Source of the DNA: Vibrio crassostreae
GTDB lineage: Bacteria > Pseudomonadota > Gammaproteobacteria > Enterobacterales > Vibrionaceae
Assembly: GCF_024347415.1 (NCBI RefSeq)
Contig: NZ_AP025476.1
Span: 992,001-1,056,000, forward strand
Direction of reading: 5' to 3'
DNA: 64,000 bases
The notes under the pieces are model-generated. The model was not told the DNA's origin, did not search any database, and saw only the letters and a program-made list of their open reading frames with translations. The position numbers and the translations under genes are program-made. Below are positions 1-10,122 of the stretch, piece by piece; within the stretch, counting starts at the first letter, position 1, and every line of letters begins with the position of its first letter.

Positions 1-730
1 AATGCATTAAGGTTGCGATAGCAATTTCGCTGTCCGCTGAATCGCTAATGCATTTAAGCTCTTCTCTCAAGTAGGTTAGCTGAGAAAACAATTCAGCTTG
101 GCCATTGCCAGAAACCACGAACATCAAACGATCGCTCGATAGCAGTGGCTTTGGTTCTTGCAAACCGGTTGCTTGAGTCAATATCAGGCTTGTGGCTTTT
201 TGGCTATCGTCATTAAAGGTCAATGAAGCAACACGTGCTTTGTTCGGCTCAGTGAACCAGTAATTATTAGCTAATGAATGGCTCGGCAATGAACGGCTCG
301 CTATCGCATTCACCATATTCAATAATTCATCAAACTGCTGCGAAGCAGAGAGTGCTGAGTGTTGCTGTTGATGGTTTAAATCTGTCGCGGGGCGGCGTGC
401 AATATCCAGAGCAAGCTGAACGCTATCTGCGGTAGCTGCATCTGCAAAACTCGCTAAATTCGCGTGTGGGTGAATCTTGTTTTGAGCAGCGGTCAGTGCA
501 CTCAACATCACCAATGATAGAGTGTGAGAATCCAAACAAAGTTTAACAACACTACCTTGATTGACTGCCTCAATCGCTTGAGTAAGCGCTTGATTAAAAC
601 TGCCATCAACCACAACAGTCATCATCTCAGGAAGCGAAGGTGATAAGCCGGCAGAAAGCTCAGCCGCATTTGTTGGCTGAGCTAAAAGAGCGATGCGCAA
701 TGGCATCGCTTTATTAATAGGAACAGTCAC
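1..730 (-). CDS. pfaB: PfaB, omega-3 polyunsaturated fatty acid synthase subunit (N-terminal part)
   Basis: The gene runs off the left edge, so only about 243 N-terminal residues are visible. The proposed GTG start (728-730) overlaps the TAG stop of pfaA by one base, which indicates translational coupling. The protein begins MTVPINKAMPLRIALLAQPT. In known PUFA synthases PfaB follows PfaA and carries an acyltransferase domain in its C-terminal half; that part is outside the window. The visible part has no catalytic motif I can name and resembles the degenerate, ketosynthase-like N-terminal region of the family. Identity rests mainly on position directly after pfaA in the canonical pfaABCD order. 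Confidence 0.85.
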   Translation of the reverse strand, partial: MTVPINKAMPLRIALLAQPTNAAELSAGLSPSLPEMMTVVVDGSFNQALTQAIEAVNQGSVVKLCLDSHTLSLVMLSALTAAQNKIHPHANLASFADAATADSVQLALDIARRPATDLNHQQQHSALSASQQFDELLNMVNAIASRSLPSHSLANNYWFTEPNKARVASLTFNDDSQKATSLILTQATGLQEPKPLLSSDRLMFVVSGNGQAELFSQLTYLREELKCISDSADSEIAIATLMH

Positions 731-3700
731 TATGTCAATTGCTCCTTTTCTGCGTTCTTATTAGACTCTTTCTTCGATACTGTTGAGCTAGACTTCGGCA
801 AAAATGCGTCATTTAAACTCTTGCTGATGGTGACTTTGGCACCTTTCATTACTGCGCTTAAATGACCATCTTGGTGGTAAAGCGAGATATCAGCTTGCAG
901 CGAACGAGCCGTGCTTTTTATCACGTTCAGCTCTAGCCAACCTTGGTCACCATTGTGCATCGGTGCGTAACAAACAAACTCACCAATTGCAGACGGTAGG
1001 CTTGCCGCGCCGTATTTCAATCGAGCCCATACCAACATGGCTTGCAACAGATAATCTTCTGCAAATGGCTGGCTATCACCAAAACTTTGCTTCGGAATAA
1101 ATGATCCGCAGTCGCTGTTTTCAATCTGAGGCAACTGGCATTGAGCCAATAAGCCTAAGTCGTCAAAGCGTTCGACTGAAGTAATACCTTGCAGTCTTGG
1201 TCCGTGAAACAGAGTGCCGTCACTGTATAGAGCTTGTGCCGTTGTTACAGGTGTTGAAGTGCTAGCTTCAAAACGTTTTGTCGACGCTTGTTGAACATCT
1301 TCAGACACTTGCACAGAGGCAACTTGCAACTGAGCTTGATACTGTGGTCGCCCTTGGCAACTGATCACCGCTTTTAGCTGATCTTTTGATTTAGCATCAG
1401 AGGAAAGAACCAGCTTCAGCTCTTGCACTTCATCAGTATCAAAAATTACACCCTTAAGCAGTTTGTAGTTGTGAACGCTAACGTTCACCCCTAACAGTTG
1501 CTCAGCCACTTCACGCATCCATTGGATGGCACACACTGTCGGTAACACTGGGTTACCGGCAATGCAGTGATCTTGAATGAAAGGCAATGCCTTAGGATCA
1601 AGATGACGTGTCACAGTGATGCTTGTATTCAGCGGACTCTCTGCAAGATGCACAGACTCCGCATTAAGCTTTTTTACAGCAGCTTCCTTGTTGTCAGAAC
1701 CTTGCATGCTCGTACCAACCAGCAGTTGAATGCCAGTTTCGTTCAGTAGTTGAGAGCTAAACAGTTCTGCACCTGCCTGAAGAGGAATTACGTACACACC
1801 ACGCTCTGTAAACATACGTTTCAGTGCTGCGTTTACCATGCCGCCGTCCCACGGTCCCCAGTTGAAGCTCATTACTTTCGCTTGAGGGTTACGCGCAGAC
1901 AGTTGTAGAGCCGCTTTGTTTAGGATCTCGTTAGACATCGAGTAATCGCTTTGGCCTGTGTTTCCATAGAAACCCGCCGCCGAAGAGAACATCGCAATCA
2001 GTTTTAACTTGCCGCTATCAAGACCACCAAGAACCGCTTCTAGTCCACCCACTTTGGTGCCGTAAACCATGTTCAGTTCATCAAGCGTTTTGTCTTGAAT
2101 GTGTTTGTCAGCCAGTACACCTGCGCCGTGGATTAGCCCCGTGATGCCGTCGAAATTCGCCAGTGTTTTCGCTACAGACTCATGGTTCGACACATCTAGA
2201 CTTAGGTATTCAGCGCTCGCGCCAATCTCGTTGAAAGCGGCAAGTGCTGCGTTGATTTCAAGGCTGCTCAATACCGGTTTTAGCAAGGCATCAACTTTTT
2301 TCGGTGTTGGTTTGTCACCTGTTGCTTGTAGGTGAGCGGTAGCCGCTGGTTTTAGCTCTTTCTCTTGCTTGCCTTGTGCCCACTGAGGTAGCTCAGCTGA
2401 AGTAATATGCTTACTACGACCTGCAAGAATGAAATGAGATTTACATTGCTTAGCAAGCGTCAGTGCACATTCAAACGTCACGCCTTTAGCGCCACCAGTT
2501 ACGAGAACTTTATCGCTCTTGGTGAGTTGAGCGCCTGTGTTTTTAGTTTGTGCTGCACCTGGTGTTGTAGCAATCAATGTTGCACGACCAGATTCACCGT
2601 TTTCTGCATGGCTAAGGCCGATTTCAACCGTGTTGGTATCGATATCGAACAGTTCGCCTGTGATAGCTTCAGCTAGGTGACGAGCATCAATAGAAGCGTC
2701 AGCATCCAATGCACGGCAGAACACGTTTGACCATTCATGGCTCAGTGTCTTAGTTAGACCAGATAGAGCCGCTTGGTTAAGTTCTGCATTCGCTAGTTGC
2801 TTAGTATCTAGGTAACCAAAGCCACCATCGATACGGCTTAGCGTGAAGAATACGCTGCGACCAGAAACCGCATTCAGTTGGCCATTTAGGTGCTTCGCGA
2901 ATAAGAACGCTGTCGTCAGCGAAGCTCTTGAGTCTGCATTCAAGTTAACCGCTTGCTCGTTGCTTTGTTTAGCATCAACGATAGCTTGTAGGTGAATGAA
3001 GCCAGCAATCACTTTGTTCGACGTTTTAAGGTCTGTTTCGATGTCGTTAATAACCGCAGTCACACCAGCATCATCGACGCTGTTGAGTGTGTAGCTTGCG
3101 ATTTCACTGTTTAAAGGTGACGCGGCAGAAAGAGCACTACGCACTACAGCAACTTGAATGCCGTTAGCGGTCAACTTTTCTGATAGAACACCGGCGTTGT
3201 GACCATCATCTGTGATCACGACACAAGCGTCTTTTGAGAAACAATCGACGAGTTTATCTGCCGCTGGTAGCTTTTTTAGCGCTACCTCATTGTGTGGAGG
3301 AAGTTCCGCTGTCGCTGTTTCTGCGATAGGCGTTACTGATTCAGCTTTTGGAGTCGCTACGGGTGCAGCAGCGGATAGCTTGTTTTGCATGTAGGTAACG
3401 ATTTCACCAAGCGTACGACACTCAGCTAGGTCTTCAGGGTTTAGTTCTGGCAGCGTTGGTAGCTGGTCTTGAACTGTACCTAAAATCTCAACACGTTTGA
3501 TTGAGTCGATACCAAGGTCTGCTTCCATGTCCATCGCTAGGTCGAGCATTTCTGCTGGGTAACCTGTTTTGTCGGCAACCACTTCCATCATTGTTGATTG
3601 AACGTGAGCAGGGTTTAGGTCGTTGCTCGCGCTTTCTACAGTTGCTGCAGCGACTTCTGTACTCGTAGTAGCAGTAGCGCCTAGCTTACTATTCATGTAG

Positions 3701-6700
3701 TCAACGATTTCACCCAGAGTACGACACTCAGCCAGGTCTTCAGGATTCAGCTCTGGCAATGTTGGTAGCTGGTCTTGAACCGTACCAAGGATCTCAACAC
3801 GTTTGATTGAGTCGATGCCAAGGTCTGCTTCCATGTCCATTGCTAGGTCTAGCATTTCTGTTGGGTAGCCCGTTTTATCAGCCACTACGCTCAGCATTGT
3901 GCCTTGAACTTGTTCTGCGTTTAAACCGTTTGATACTGCTTGCACTGGTGCAGATGTTTGAGCTGCTACTGGAGCAGAAGCTGGAAGCTTACTGTTCATG
4001 TAGTCTACGATTTCGCCTAGAGTACGACACTCAGCGAGGTCTTCAGGATTTAGCTCTGGAAGAGTCGGTAGCTCGTCTTGAACCGTACCTAGGATTTCAA
4101 CACGTTTGATTGAATCGATACCAAGGTCAGCTTCCATATCCATTGCTAGGTCTAGCATTTCAGTCGGGTAGCCCGTCTTCTCTGCCACTACTTCTAACAT
4201 GGTTTTTTGAACGACAGCCGCATCTAGACCGCTGTTAGCTGCTGCTGGCGCACCTACTTCCGTTTGTACTGCAACTGGTGCAGAAGCTGGGAGCTTGCTG
4301 TTCATGTAAGCAACAATTTCGCCAAGAGTGCGACACTCAGCTAAATCTTCAGGGTTTAGCTCTGGAAGAGTAGGCAGTTCATCTTGAACCGTACCAAGAA
4401 TCTCAACACGTTTAATTGAGTCGATACCAAGGTCTGCTTCCATATCCATTTCTAGATCAAGCATTTCCGTTGGGTAACCGGTCTTCTCAGCAACCACTTC
4501 TAGCATGGTTTGTTGAACGACTTTTGCATCAAGACCGTTAGCAGCTTGAACAGGAGCAGTTGCGCTTGGTTGTGCTGCCACAGGCGCTGATGCTGGCATC
4601 TTGCTGTTCATGTAGGTAACGATTTCACCAAGAGTACGACATTCAGCTAAATCTTCAGGGTTCAGCTCTGGTAGGTTCGGCATTTCGTCTTGAACGGTAC
4701 CAAGGATCTCTACGCGCTTGATTGAGTCGATACCAAGGTCTGCTTCCATGTCCATTTCTAGATCAAGCATTTCCGTTGGGTAACCCGTTTTCTCAGCGAC
4801 CACTTCTAGCATCACTTTTTCAGCATCGGCTGATTGTACTGCCACTGGTGCAGCCACAGGAGCCGGTTGCGCTTTAACTGGCACAGGTTGAGCTGCAACA
4901 GGCGCTGCCGCTTGAGCCGCTACTTGTGGTGTAGGAACGGCTTTCTGTACTGGAGCTTGCTGAGCTGCTGTCTTTTGAAGCGGTGCAGCTTGAACTGGCG
5001 CGGCTTGTACAGGAGTCGCTTGTACTTGAGCTACAGGTTCTTGAACGATAGCTGTTGGAGCCGCTTGAATCACTGGTTGAGCATTTACTGACGCAACGAA
5101 GGTTGGTTGTGCCGTTTGTACTGAACCTTGCGTCAGCATATTAAGTGCTGAGTTGTTGCTGTGCGCTTGCATCTCTAGGTAATGAGCGTGAGCTTTTAGC
5201 GTCTCTGCTTGGTGCTGGTGGAACATCTCCATAGAACGTTGTAGGTTTTCAGGAATTGCTACGCCTGCTGTTGCCATTTTCGCTTGCTCAGACATTAGGG
5301 TGTTGAACGTGTCACCGTATTGCTGAGGAATCGCAAGGAACTGCTGATGTACTTCTGCTGCTTGTTGTTGAGCATTGAAGAACGACTGCAATGAAGACTC
5401 ATCTACCGTTACTTGAGCTGCTGGCTGAATAGTTGCTGGGGCAGTTTGAACCACTTGTGATTGTGGAGCAGCTGTTGCTACTTGTGCACTTGGTGCTGGA
5501 GCAGTTGACTGTTGTACATTTGAAGCTTGAGGAGCAGCCACAGGTACTTCAACGATTTCTGTTTTAATCACTTCTTTTTCCACGATTTTCTCGACTTCAA
5601 CTTTCACTTCAACAATCTCAGTCTTTTCGGTGACGTTGCCCGAAGCCAATGATTGATCCATTTTCTTACGAGTAGCAGGGCTGATGTAGTTGGTTGCATT
5701 CAGCTTGATGTTCATTGGTGATGCCTTCGCAGGTTCAGCAATGTCAGCTTGGTAAGGGTCAATGTTGTCTAATGAAACACCTGCCACGCATAGTTGAACT
5801 GCAGCTAAACGAAGCTGTTGGTCACTGTCGCCTTTAGGGCTTGGGTTGATACTGATTGCGTAAAGCTCTTCGTTCTTATCAGCCAATGTTTTCTCAACCA
5901 GCTTTTGAAGAATGTTTTTCGGACCGAACTCAACGAATACACGCGCGCCTGCTTCATACATCGCTTCAATTTGCTCGCTGAAACGAACCGATTGCAGCAT
6001 GTGCTGTTTGAATGCTTTCTTAATCGCTTTAGCGTCTTTGCTGTACAGCTTGCCCGTTGCATTTGAGTAAAGCGGCAGTGTTGGAGCGCTGAATGAAGCT
6101 TTATCAATTGCAGAAGCAAATGGTTTTTGAGCGTGAGCAACAAGCGGTGTGTGGAAAGCCCCAGAAACTGGCAGAGCAATCGCTTTGAAGCCTTGTTCAG
6201 TTAGCGCTTGTGCTGCTTGTTGAACCGTCGCAGTTGGACCTGCAATAACCAGTTGAGTCGGAGCGTTGTAGTTAGCAATACTCACGCCTTCAAATTGGCT
6301 GATGCAGCTTTCAACGGCTGGAAGTTTGTCTGCATCTAGGATGACTGCAAACATAGTACCGCTGTCGCCTTGTTCAGGTGTCGCTGCCATCGTATCGCCA
6401 CGAGCGAAAGCTAGCTGGTAGTAATCTTCTTGCGAGATAACACCCGATGCACATAACGCGCTTAGCTCACCAAAGCTGTGGCCTGCGACCATATCTGCTT
6501 TGAAGCCAGCTTGAGTCATGATGTCGAACTGACCCATAGACACAGTACCAATTGCACTTTGCGCATTGGCCGTGTTGGTTAACACAGCTTCTTGAGCTTT
6601 GGTTGCTTCTGGTGTGAAAGTTGGAATTGGGAACAGAATTTGCGATAAGGCCGTCTTCTTGTGCTGACCAAATACTTGATCCGCTTGAGCAAGCTGTTGG

Positions 6701-8565
6701 CGCATTTCTGGGTAATGACAAGCAAGCTCGCGACCCATGTTGAGGTATTGCGAACCTTGACCTGCAAATAGTGCCGCGACTTTACCTGCACCGTTTTCAG
6801 CAATCAGTGCTGACTCACGGTAGCTAGTACCGTTCGGCATCTGCCAATGTGTTTTGGTTTGGCTCTCAAGCATAGAAATCGCTTGAGTCAGTTGCGCTTG
6901 AAGGTCTGCTTGGTCAGTCACGACTAAACCAAGACGAGCATGCTGATCGTTTACTTCACGTAGAGAGTGTTGCTCAGCAAGTGCTTCCAGTTTGAACGCA
7001 GCATCGGCAGCTTGAGTTGAAACCTGTTTTAGCTCGTCGATCAGTGCTTGGCGAGATTCTGCGCTGAACAACAGAGTTTGCGGTACTTGGCGCTGACGGT
7101 ATTTGTCACCGCGAGCGTGCTCTGGCGTGTACTCTTCTAATACAACGTGGAAGTTAGTGCCACCAAAACCGAATGAGCTGATACCTGCACGGCGCGGTGT
7201 GCCGTCGACACGTTGCATCCAAGGGCGCGTTTGTGTGTTTAGGTAGAATGGTGAGTTCTCGATGTCCAGTTTAGGATTCGGGCTCGACACGTTGATCGTT
7301 GGCGGCAGTACTTTGTGGTGTAGTGCCAGTGCAGCTTTGATTAAACCTGCAGTACCTGCGGTTGATTTGGTGTGACCAATTTGAGATTTCACAGAGCCTA
7401 ACGCAATGTGTTGCTTCTCTTCGTTGTTCTCACTGAATACCGAGTTTAAGCCACCAAATTCAGCCACATCACCTGCTGCGGTACCTGTGCCGTGCGCTTC
7501 TAAAAGGCCAAGCGTGTGCGGTGCGAAACCAGCATCATCGTAAGCACGTTTTAGTGCTTTTGCTTGTCCTTCAGGGCGAGGCGCGTAAATACTCTTGAAC
7601 TTACCATCCGAAGAAGAACCGACACCTTTAATTACCGAGTAGATTCTGTCGCCGTCGCGCTCAGCATCTTCAAGACGTTTCAGAGCAACCATGCCAATGC
7701 CTTCACCAATCATCATGCCTTTGGAGTCGATATCGAAAGGTTGAATGGTTTCATTAGTGGTAAATGCAGGTGTTTTCGAGAAACTCATGTACATGGTTGG
7801 TGAGTTATCAGTACACACACCACCTGTGATCATCATTTCACTGCGACCTTCAACCAGCTCACTCAGAGCCATGCGCATTGCGGCTAGAGAACCTGCACAC
7901 GCAGCATCTACTACACAGTTAATGCCACCAAGGTCAAAGCGGTTAGCAATACGACCTGAAATAACGTTACCCAATGAACCAGGGAACGAGTTCTCTTCCC
8001 AGTGGATGTATTGGTCTTGGAACTTTTTGATCAGCATTTCGCTGTCTTCGTCGTTGATGCCACTGCTCTTGAAGACTTTTTTCAAAACAGGGTATTGAAG
8101 ACGAGCATTTAGGCTTTGAGCGATCTTCTGACCACCACCCACACCGAGCGTAATACCGATCTTATCGCGATCGTAACCTTCAGGAAGTTTCGCATCTTCA
8201 AGTACTTCTTTTGCCACGATCAGAGAAAGCAGCTGTGACGTATCAGTCAGTTCAAGGATATTTGGCGGAAGACCGAACTCCATAGGGTTGAAGTCAACTT
8301 CTGGGATGAAACCACCGCGCTTACAGTAAGATTTGTCTGGCGTTGTACGATCTGAATCGTAGTAATCTTCTGGACGCCAGTGCGTATCAGGCACTTCGGT
8401 AATTGCATCGATCTTTTCGCTGATCAAATCCCAGAACTTGTTTAAGTAACGAGAGTTCGCAAACATGCTTGCCATTCCAACGATAGCAATAGGCATGTCT
8501 TTAAGACGTTTATTAAGTCGAGTGTCGTCGACTGATTCCGGGGTATTTTTTTCGGGTTGGCTCAT
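730..8565 (-). CDS. pfaA: PfaA, multidomain polyunsaturated fatty acid synthase with five tandem ACP domains
   Basis: A 2611-residue, type I iterative PUFA synthase subunit that builds EPA/DHA-type acyl chains from malonyl-CoA in the cytoplasm. Domains in order: ketosynthase (about 20-480; active-site Cys223 in DAACAGS), malonyl-CoA acyltransferase (about 590-890; nucleophile Ser697 in GHSFGE), an Ala/Pro/Gln-rich linker (about 970-1240), five ACPs with phosphopantetheine serines at 1281, 1383, 1485, 1586 and 1688 (each DLGIDSIKR), a ketoreductase (about 2015-2280, beginning VLVTGGAKG) and a C-terminal dehydratase/hot-dog-like region. The ATG at 8563-8565 follows a GGAG ribosome site. The ACPs need 4'-phosphopantetheine, which the divergent pfaE product would add. 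pfaB overlaps its stop. Five ACPs is within the known family range. Confidence 0.97.
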   Translation of the reverse strand: MSQPEKNTPESVDDTRLNKRLKDMPIAIVGMASMFANSRYLNKFWDLISEKIDAITEVPDTHWRPEDYYDSDRTTPDKSYCKRGGFIPEVDFNPMEFGLPPNILELTDTSQLLSLIVAKEVLEDAKLPEGYDRDKIGITLGVGGGQKIAQSLNARLQYPVLKKVFKSSGINDEDSEMLIKKFQDQYIHWEENSFPGSLGNVISGRIANRFDLGGINCVVDAACAGSLAAMRMALSELVEGRSEMMITGGVCTDNSPTMYMSFSKTPAFTTNETIQPFDIDSKGMMIGEGIGMVALKRLEDAERDGDRIYSVIKGVGSSSDGKFKSIYAPRPEGQAKALKRAYDDAGFAPHTLGLLEAHGTGTAAGDVAEFGGLNSVFSENNEEKQHIALGSVKSQIGHTKSTAGTAGLIKAALALHHKVLPPTINVSSPNPKLDIENSPFYLNTQTRPWMQRVDGTPRRAGISSFGFGGTNFHVVLEEYTPEHARGDKYRQRQVPQTLLFSAESRQALIDELKQVSTQAADAAFKLEALAEQHSLREVNDQHARLGLVVTDQADLQAQLTQAISMLESQTKTHWQMPNGTSYRESALIAENGAGKVAALFAGQGSQYLNMGRELACHYPEMRQQLAQADQVFGQHKKTALSQILFPIPTFTPEATKAQEAVLTNTANAQSAIGTVSMGQFDIMTQAGFKADMVAGHSFGELSALCASGVISQEDYYQLAFARGDTMAATPEQGDSGTMFAVILDADKLPAVESCISQFEGVSIANYNAPTQLVIAGPTATVQQAAQALTEQGFKAIALPVSGAFHTPLVAHAQKPFASAIDKASFSAPTLPLYSNATGKLYSKDAKAIKKAFKQHMLQSVRFSEQIEAMYEAGARVFVEFGPKNILQKLVEKTLADKNEELYAISINPSPKGDSDQQLRLAAVQLCVAGVSLDNIDPYQADIAEPAKASPMNIKLNATNYISPATRKKMDQSLASGNVTEKTEIVEVKVEVEKIVEKEVIKTEIVEVPVAAPQASNVQQSTAPAPSAQVATAAPQSQVVQTAPATIQPAAQVTVDESSLQSFFNAQQQAAEVHQQFLAIPQQYGDTFNTLMSEQAKMATAGVAIPENLQRSMEMFHQHQAETLKAHAHYLEMQAHSNNSALNMLTQGSVQTAQPTFVASVNAQPVIQAAPTAIVQEPVAQVQATPVQAAPVQAAPLQKTAAQQAPVQKAVPTPQVAAQAAAPVAAQPVPVKAQPAPVAAPVAVQSADAEKVMLEVVAEKTGYPTEMLDLEMDMEADLGIDSIKRVEILGTVQDEMPNLPELNPEDLAECRTLGEIVTYMNSKMPASAPVAAQPSATAPVQAANGLDAKVVQQTMLEVVAEKTGYPTEMLDLEMDMEADLGIDSIKRVEILGTVQDELPTLPELNPEDLAECRTLGEIVAYMNSKLPASAPVAVQTEVGAPAAANSGLDAAVVQKTMLEVVAEKTGYPTEMLDLAMDMEADLGIDSIKRVEILGTVQDELPTLPELNPEDLAECRTLGEIVDYMNSKLPASAPVAAQTSAPVQAVSNGLNAEQVQGTMLSVVADKTGYPTEMLDLAMDMEADLGIDSIKRVEILGTVQDQLPTLPELNPEDLAECRTLGEIVDYMNSKLGATATTSTEVAAATVESASNDLNPAHVQSTMMEVVADKTGYPAEMLDLAMDMEADLGIDSIKRVEILGTVQDQLPTLPELNPEDLAECRTLGEIVTYMQNKLSAAAPVATPKAESVTPIAETATAELPPHNEVALKKLPAADKLVDCFSKDACVVITDDGHNAGVLSEKLTANGIQVAVVRSALSAASPLNSEIASYTLNSVDDAGVTAVINDIETDLKTSNKVIAGFIHLQAIVDAKQSNEQAVNLNADSRASLTTAFLFAKHLNGQLNAVSGRSVFFTLSRIDGGFGYLDTKQLANAELNQAALSGLTKTLSHEWSNVFCRALDADASIDARHLAEAITGELFDIDTNTVEIGLSHAENGESGRATLIATTPGAAQTKNTGAQLTKSDKVLVTGGAKGVTFECALTLAKQCKSHFILAGRSKHITSAELPQWAQGKQEKELKPAATAHLQATGDKPTPKKVDALLKPVLSSLEINAALAAFNEIGASAEYLSLDVSNHESVAKTLANFDGITGLIHGAGVLADKHIQDKTLDELNMVYGTKVGGLEAVLGGLDSGKLKLIAMFSSAAGFYGNTGQSDYSMSNEILNKAALQLSARNPQAKVMSFNWGPWDGGMVNAALKRMFTERGVYVIPLQAGAELFSSQLLNETGIQLLVGTSMQGSDNKEAAVKKLNAESVHLAESPLNTSITVTRHLDPKALPFIQDHCIAGNPVLPTVCAIQWMREVAEQLLGVNVSVHNYKLLKGVIFDTDEVQELKLVLSSDAKSKDQLKAVISCQGRPQYQAQLQVASVQVSEDVQQASTKRFEASTSTPVTTAQALYSDGTLFHGPRLQGITSVERFDDLGLLAQCQLPQIENSDCGSFIPKQSFGDSQPFAEDYLLQAMLVWARLKYGAASLPSAIGEFVCYAPMHNGDQGWLELNVIKSTARSLQADISLYHQDGHLSAVMKGAKVTISKSLNDAFLPKSSSTVSKKESNKNAEKEQLT

Positions 8566-8888
8566 TATGAGTCTCCACTTGAAATCACTGAGGGCGATGT
8601 CGTGTTTTGAGGCTGCGCTTTTAATTGAATCGAAAATAAATCTGAAACAGATTTGGACAAACGCAGCTGAAGAGTAAGGCTACCGAAAGTCGGCCACCTG
8701 ACTGAAATAGGGGGTGCGAAGTACAGTGACTTGCAGGGGTTGATTACGTTTTTCATGCTATAAGAGGGCATTCGAATGTGAGGTTGATGTCCATTTAAAT
8801 CCTGTCCAAAGTACTGCTTTATGCAAAGCAGGTATCCGCAATAAAAACGTGTGATTTTGTTTAATGGTTGAGCAGGCTACCCGAGGTG

Positions 8889-8919
8889 AGTGGTCGATAC
8901 AATGCTCCCAGAGACCACT
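8889..8919. repeat. Inverted repeat AGTGGTC/GACCACT upstream of pfaA
   Basis: AGTGGTC at 8889-8895 is exactly complementary to GACCACT at 8913-8919, with a 17-nt interval. It lies four bases left of the FadR-like site, on the pfaA side. It could be a second operator or an RNA hairpin in the pfaA leader; the sequence alone does not decide. Confidence 0.5.
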
Positions 8920-8922
8920 ATG

Positions 8923-8939
8923 ATCTGTTCAGACCAGAT
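8923..8939. promoter_or_regulatory. FadR-like operator between pfaA and pfaE
   Basis: The 17-mer ATCTGTTCAGACCAGAT matches the E. coli fadBA-type FadR operator (ATCTGGTACGACCAGAT, recalled from knowledge) at 14 of 17 positions, including both outer ATCTG/CAGAT half-sites. It is centred about 365 bp upstream of the pfaA start and 330 bp upstream of pfaE. FadR is the long-chain acyl-CoA-responsive regulator of fatty acid synthesis and degradation in gamma-proteobacteria, so control of PUFA synthesis by it is plausible. Binding is inferred, not shown. Confidence 0.6.
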
Positions 8940-9259
8940 GATTTTTCTGAACTTTTGTTTTTTGTATTTTTAATGTAATTAACTTATTGATAATTAATAA
9001 GTATGGGTGGTTTTTTAGTGTTTATACTCTATATTTTGACTTAGTGAGATCTATGTCAGATTTTTGTAAGTAACATTTAATATATGCCTGCTCCATAAGG
9101 TGGAGTGTGATCTGTGTTTTAATTTGTTATTATTTTAAAAGTTAGTTTTAAGTCCCTATATGAAGGGTGTTTCCTGCGCAGATTCTCTATGTTTATCTCA
9201 AATCATAGGTGAGTTAAATTTGTTCGTTTTGATGTTTTTTTGATAAGTGGTTTGAAGAA

Positions 9260-10102
9260 GTGAGCGTGAGTAAATTGGAAAACCCAGTGGTTGATTTGTG
9301 GCTATGTTCTTTGAGTGATTTGCGTGATGATATCGGCAGTAAGTCACACCTCAAACAGACACTTACGGCCGATGAAATAGCGAAAGTCGAGCGTTATCGA
9401 GTGCCCTCATCTCAAGTTCAAGCTCTGTATGTTCGTAACTACCTAAGAAAGGTGTTGTCGAGCTATTCTGATTTAATGCCTGAAGCGTGGCGGTTTGAAT
9501 ATGGTGAGAAAGGAAAGCCAAGTTTAGTCGCCGAACAGCAACTCAAGACGGGGTTAAATTTCAATATCAGTCATAGCAAAGAACATTTGTTAGTCGCGGT
9601 TTGCCAGAGAGAAGGGAAGCGAGTTCAACTGGGTGTCGATATCGAACATGCAAGAAGCTCGACCAATATCGATTCGATCATGAAGCACTATTTTTCAGAT
9701 AAGGAATTGGCGGATTTACTTAAACTTAGTAAAGAGCTGCAGAGAGAGCGCTTTTTCGATCTATGGGCGCTGAAGGAGTCGTATATCAAAGCGATGGGCA
9801 GGGGGCTAGCCACATCGTTGCGAAGCTTTTCGTTTGATTTCTCCAATCTGACGGAGCAAACATTGCCAATTCACCCTTCGAATTTTCAACCAAAGTTGCA
9901 GGATGAAATTAGATTTCATGGTGAAATCAGCATATACAGTGGAGTTGGGTTGGATGTTACTGAGCAAACCGATATTTCTACAGATTGGCAATGTTGCTTA
10001 GGGCGGTTGGATGAGCAGTATCGCTTTGCGGTTACGCTCGGCGGAAATTTGCTACCGATGCAGATAGAGATGAGAACCTTTCCATCATCTCATCTCTTTT
10101 AA
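9260..10102 (+). CDS. pfaE: PfaE, Sfp-type 4'-phosphopantetheinyl transferase
   Basis: A 280-residue transferase that moves 4'-phosphopantetheine from CoA onto the ACP serines of PfaA. It shows the two family signatures: GVDIE around residues 125-129 (Mg/CoA-binding Asp127 and Glu129) and WALKESYIKA from Trp169 (Lys172, Glu173). The length suits the Sfp/PfaE type rather than the short AcpS type. It is divergent from pfaA, as in Shewanella-type clusters where this gene is transcribed opposite to pfaABCD. The start is GTG at 9260 after a GAAG-like site; a second in-frame GTG at 9266 is equally possible. Confidence 0.93.
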   Translation: MSVSKLENPVVDLWLCSLSDLRDDIGSKSHLKQTLTADEIAKVERYRVPSSQVQALYVRNYLRKVLSSYSDLMPEAWRFEYGEKGKPSLVAEQQLKTGLNFNISHSKEHLLVAVCQREGKRVQLGVDIEHARSSTNIDSIMKHYFSDKELADLLKLSKELQRERFFDLWALKESYIKAMGRGLATSLRSFSFDFSNLTEQTLPIHPSNFQPKLQDEIRFHGEISIYSGVGLDVTEQTDISTDWQCCLGRLDEQYRFAVTLGGNLLPMQIEMRTFPSSHLF

Positions 10103-10122
10103 GCTAGCTTGGTGAGGTGAAG

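Larger units (their letters stand above)
8566..9259. promoter_or_regulatory. Divergent pfaA/pfaE intergenic control region
   Basis: This 694-bp stretch separates the start codons of pfaA (leftward) and pfaE (rightward) and holds no convincing gene. The part from about 8940 to 9250 is strongly AT-rich. It contains a FadR-like operator (8923-8939), a 7-bp inverted repeat just to its left (8889-8919) and a short hairpin around 9090-9105. Promoters for both directions must lie here, but I cannot assign -35/-10 pairs with confidence. Short ORFs across it lack ribosome sites and protein-like composition. Confidence 0.7.

Noticed and set aside
3400..4830. Tandem DNA repeats as a satellite or mobile element
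   Set aside because: They encode the five ACP domains of PfaA in frame.
1567..8677. Plus-strand ORFs inside pfaA, some over 100 codons
   Set aside because: They are shadows of the minus-strand gene, lack ribosome sites and have low-complexity composition; the ACP repeats even produce similar shadows.
8565..8771. A 68-codon ORF upstream of pfaA on the minus strand
   Set aside because: It has no ribosome site, an atypical composition and ends at the pfaA start; more likely leader sequence.
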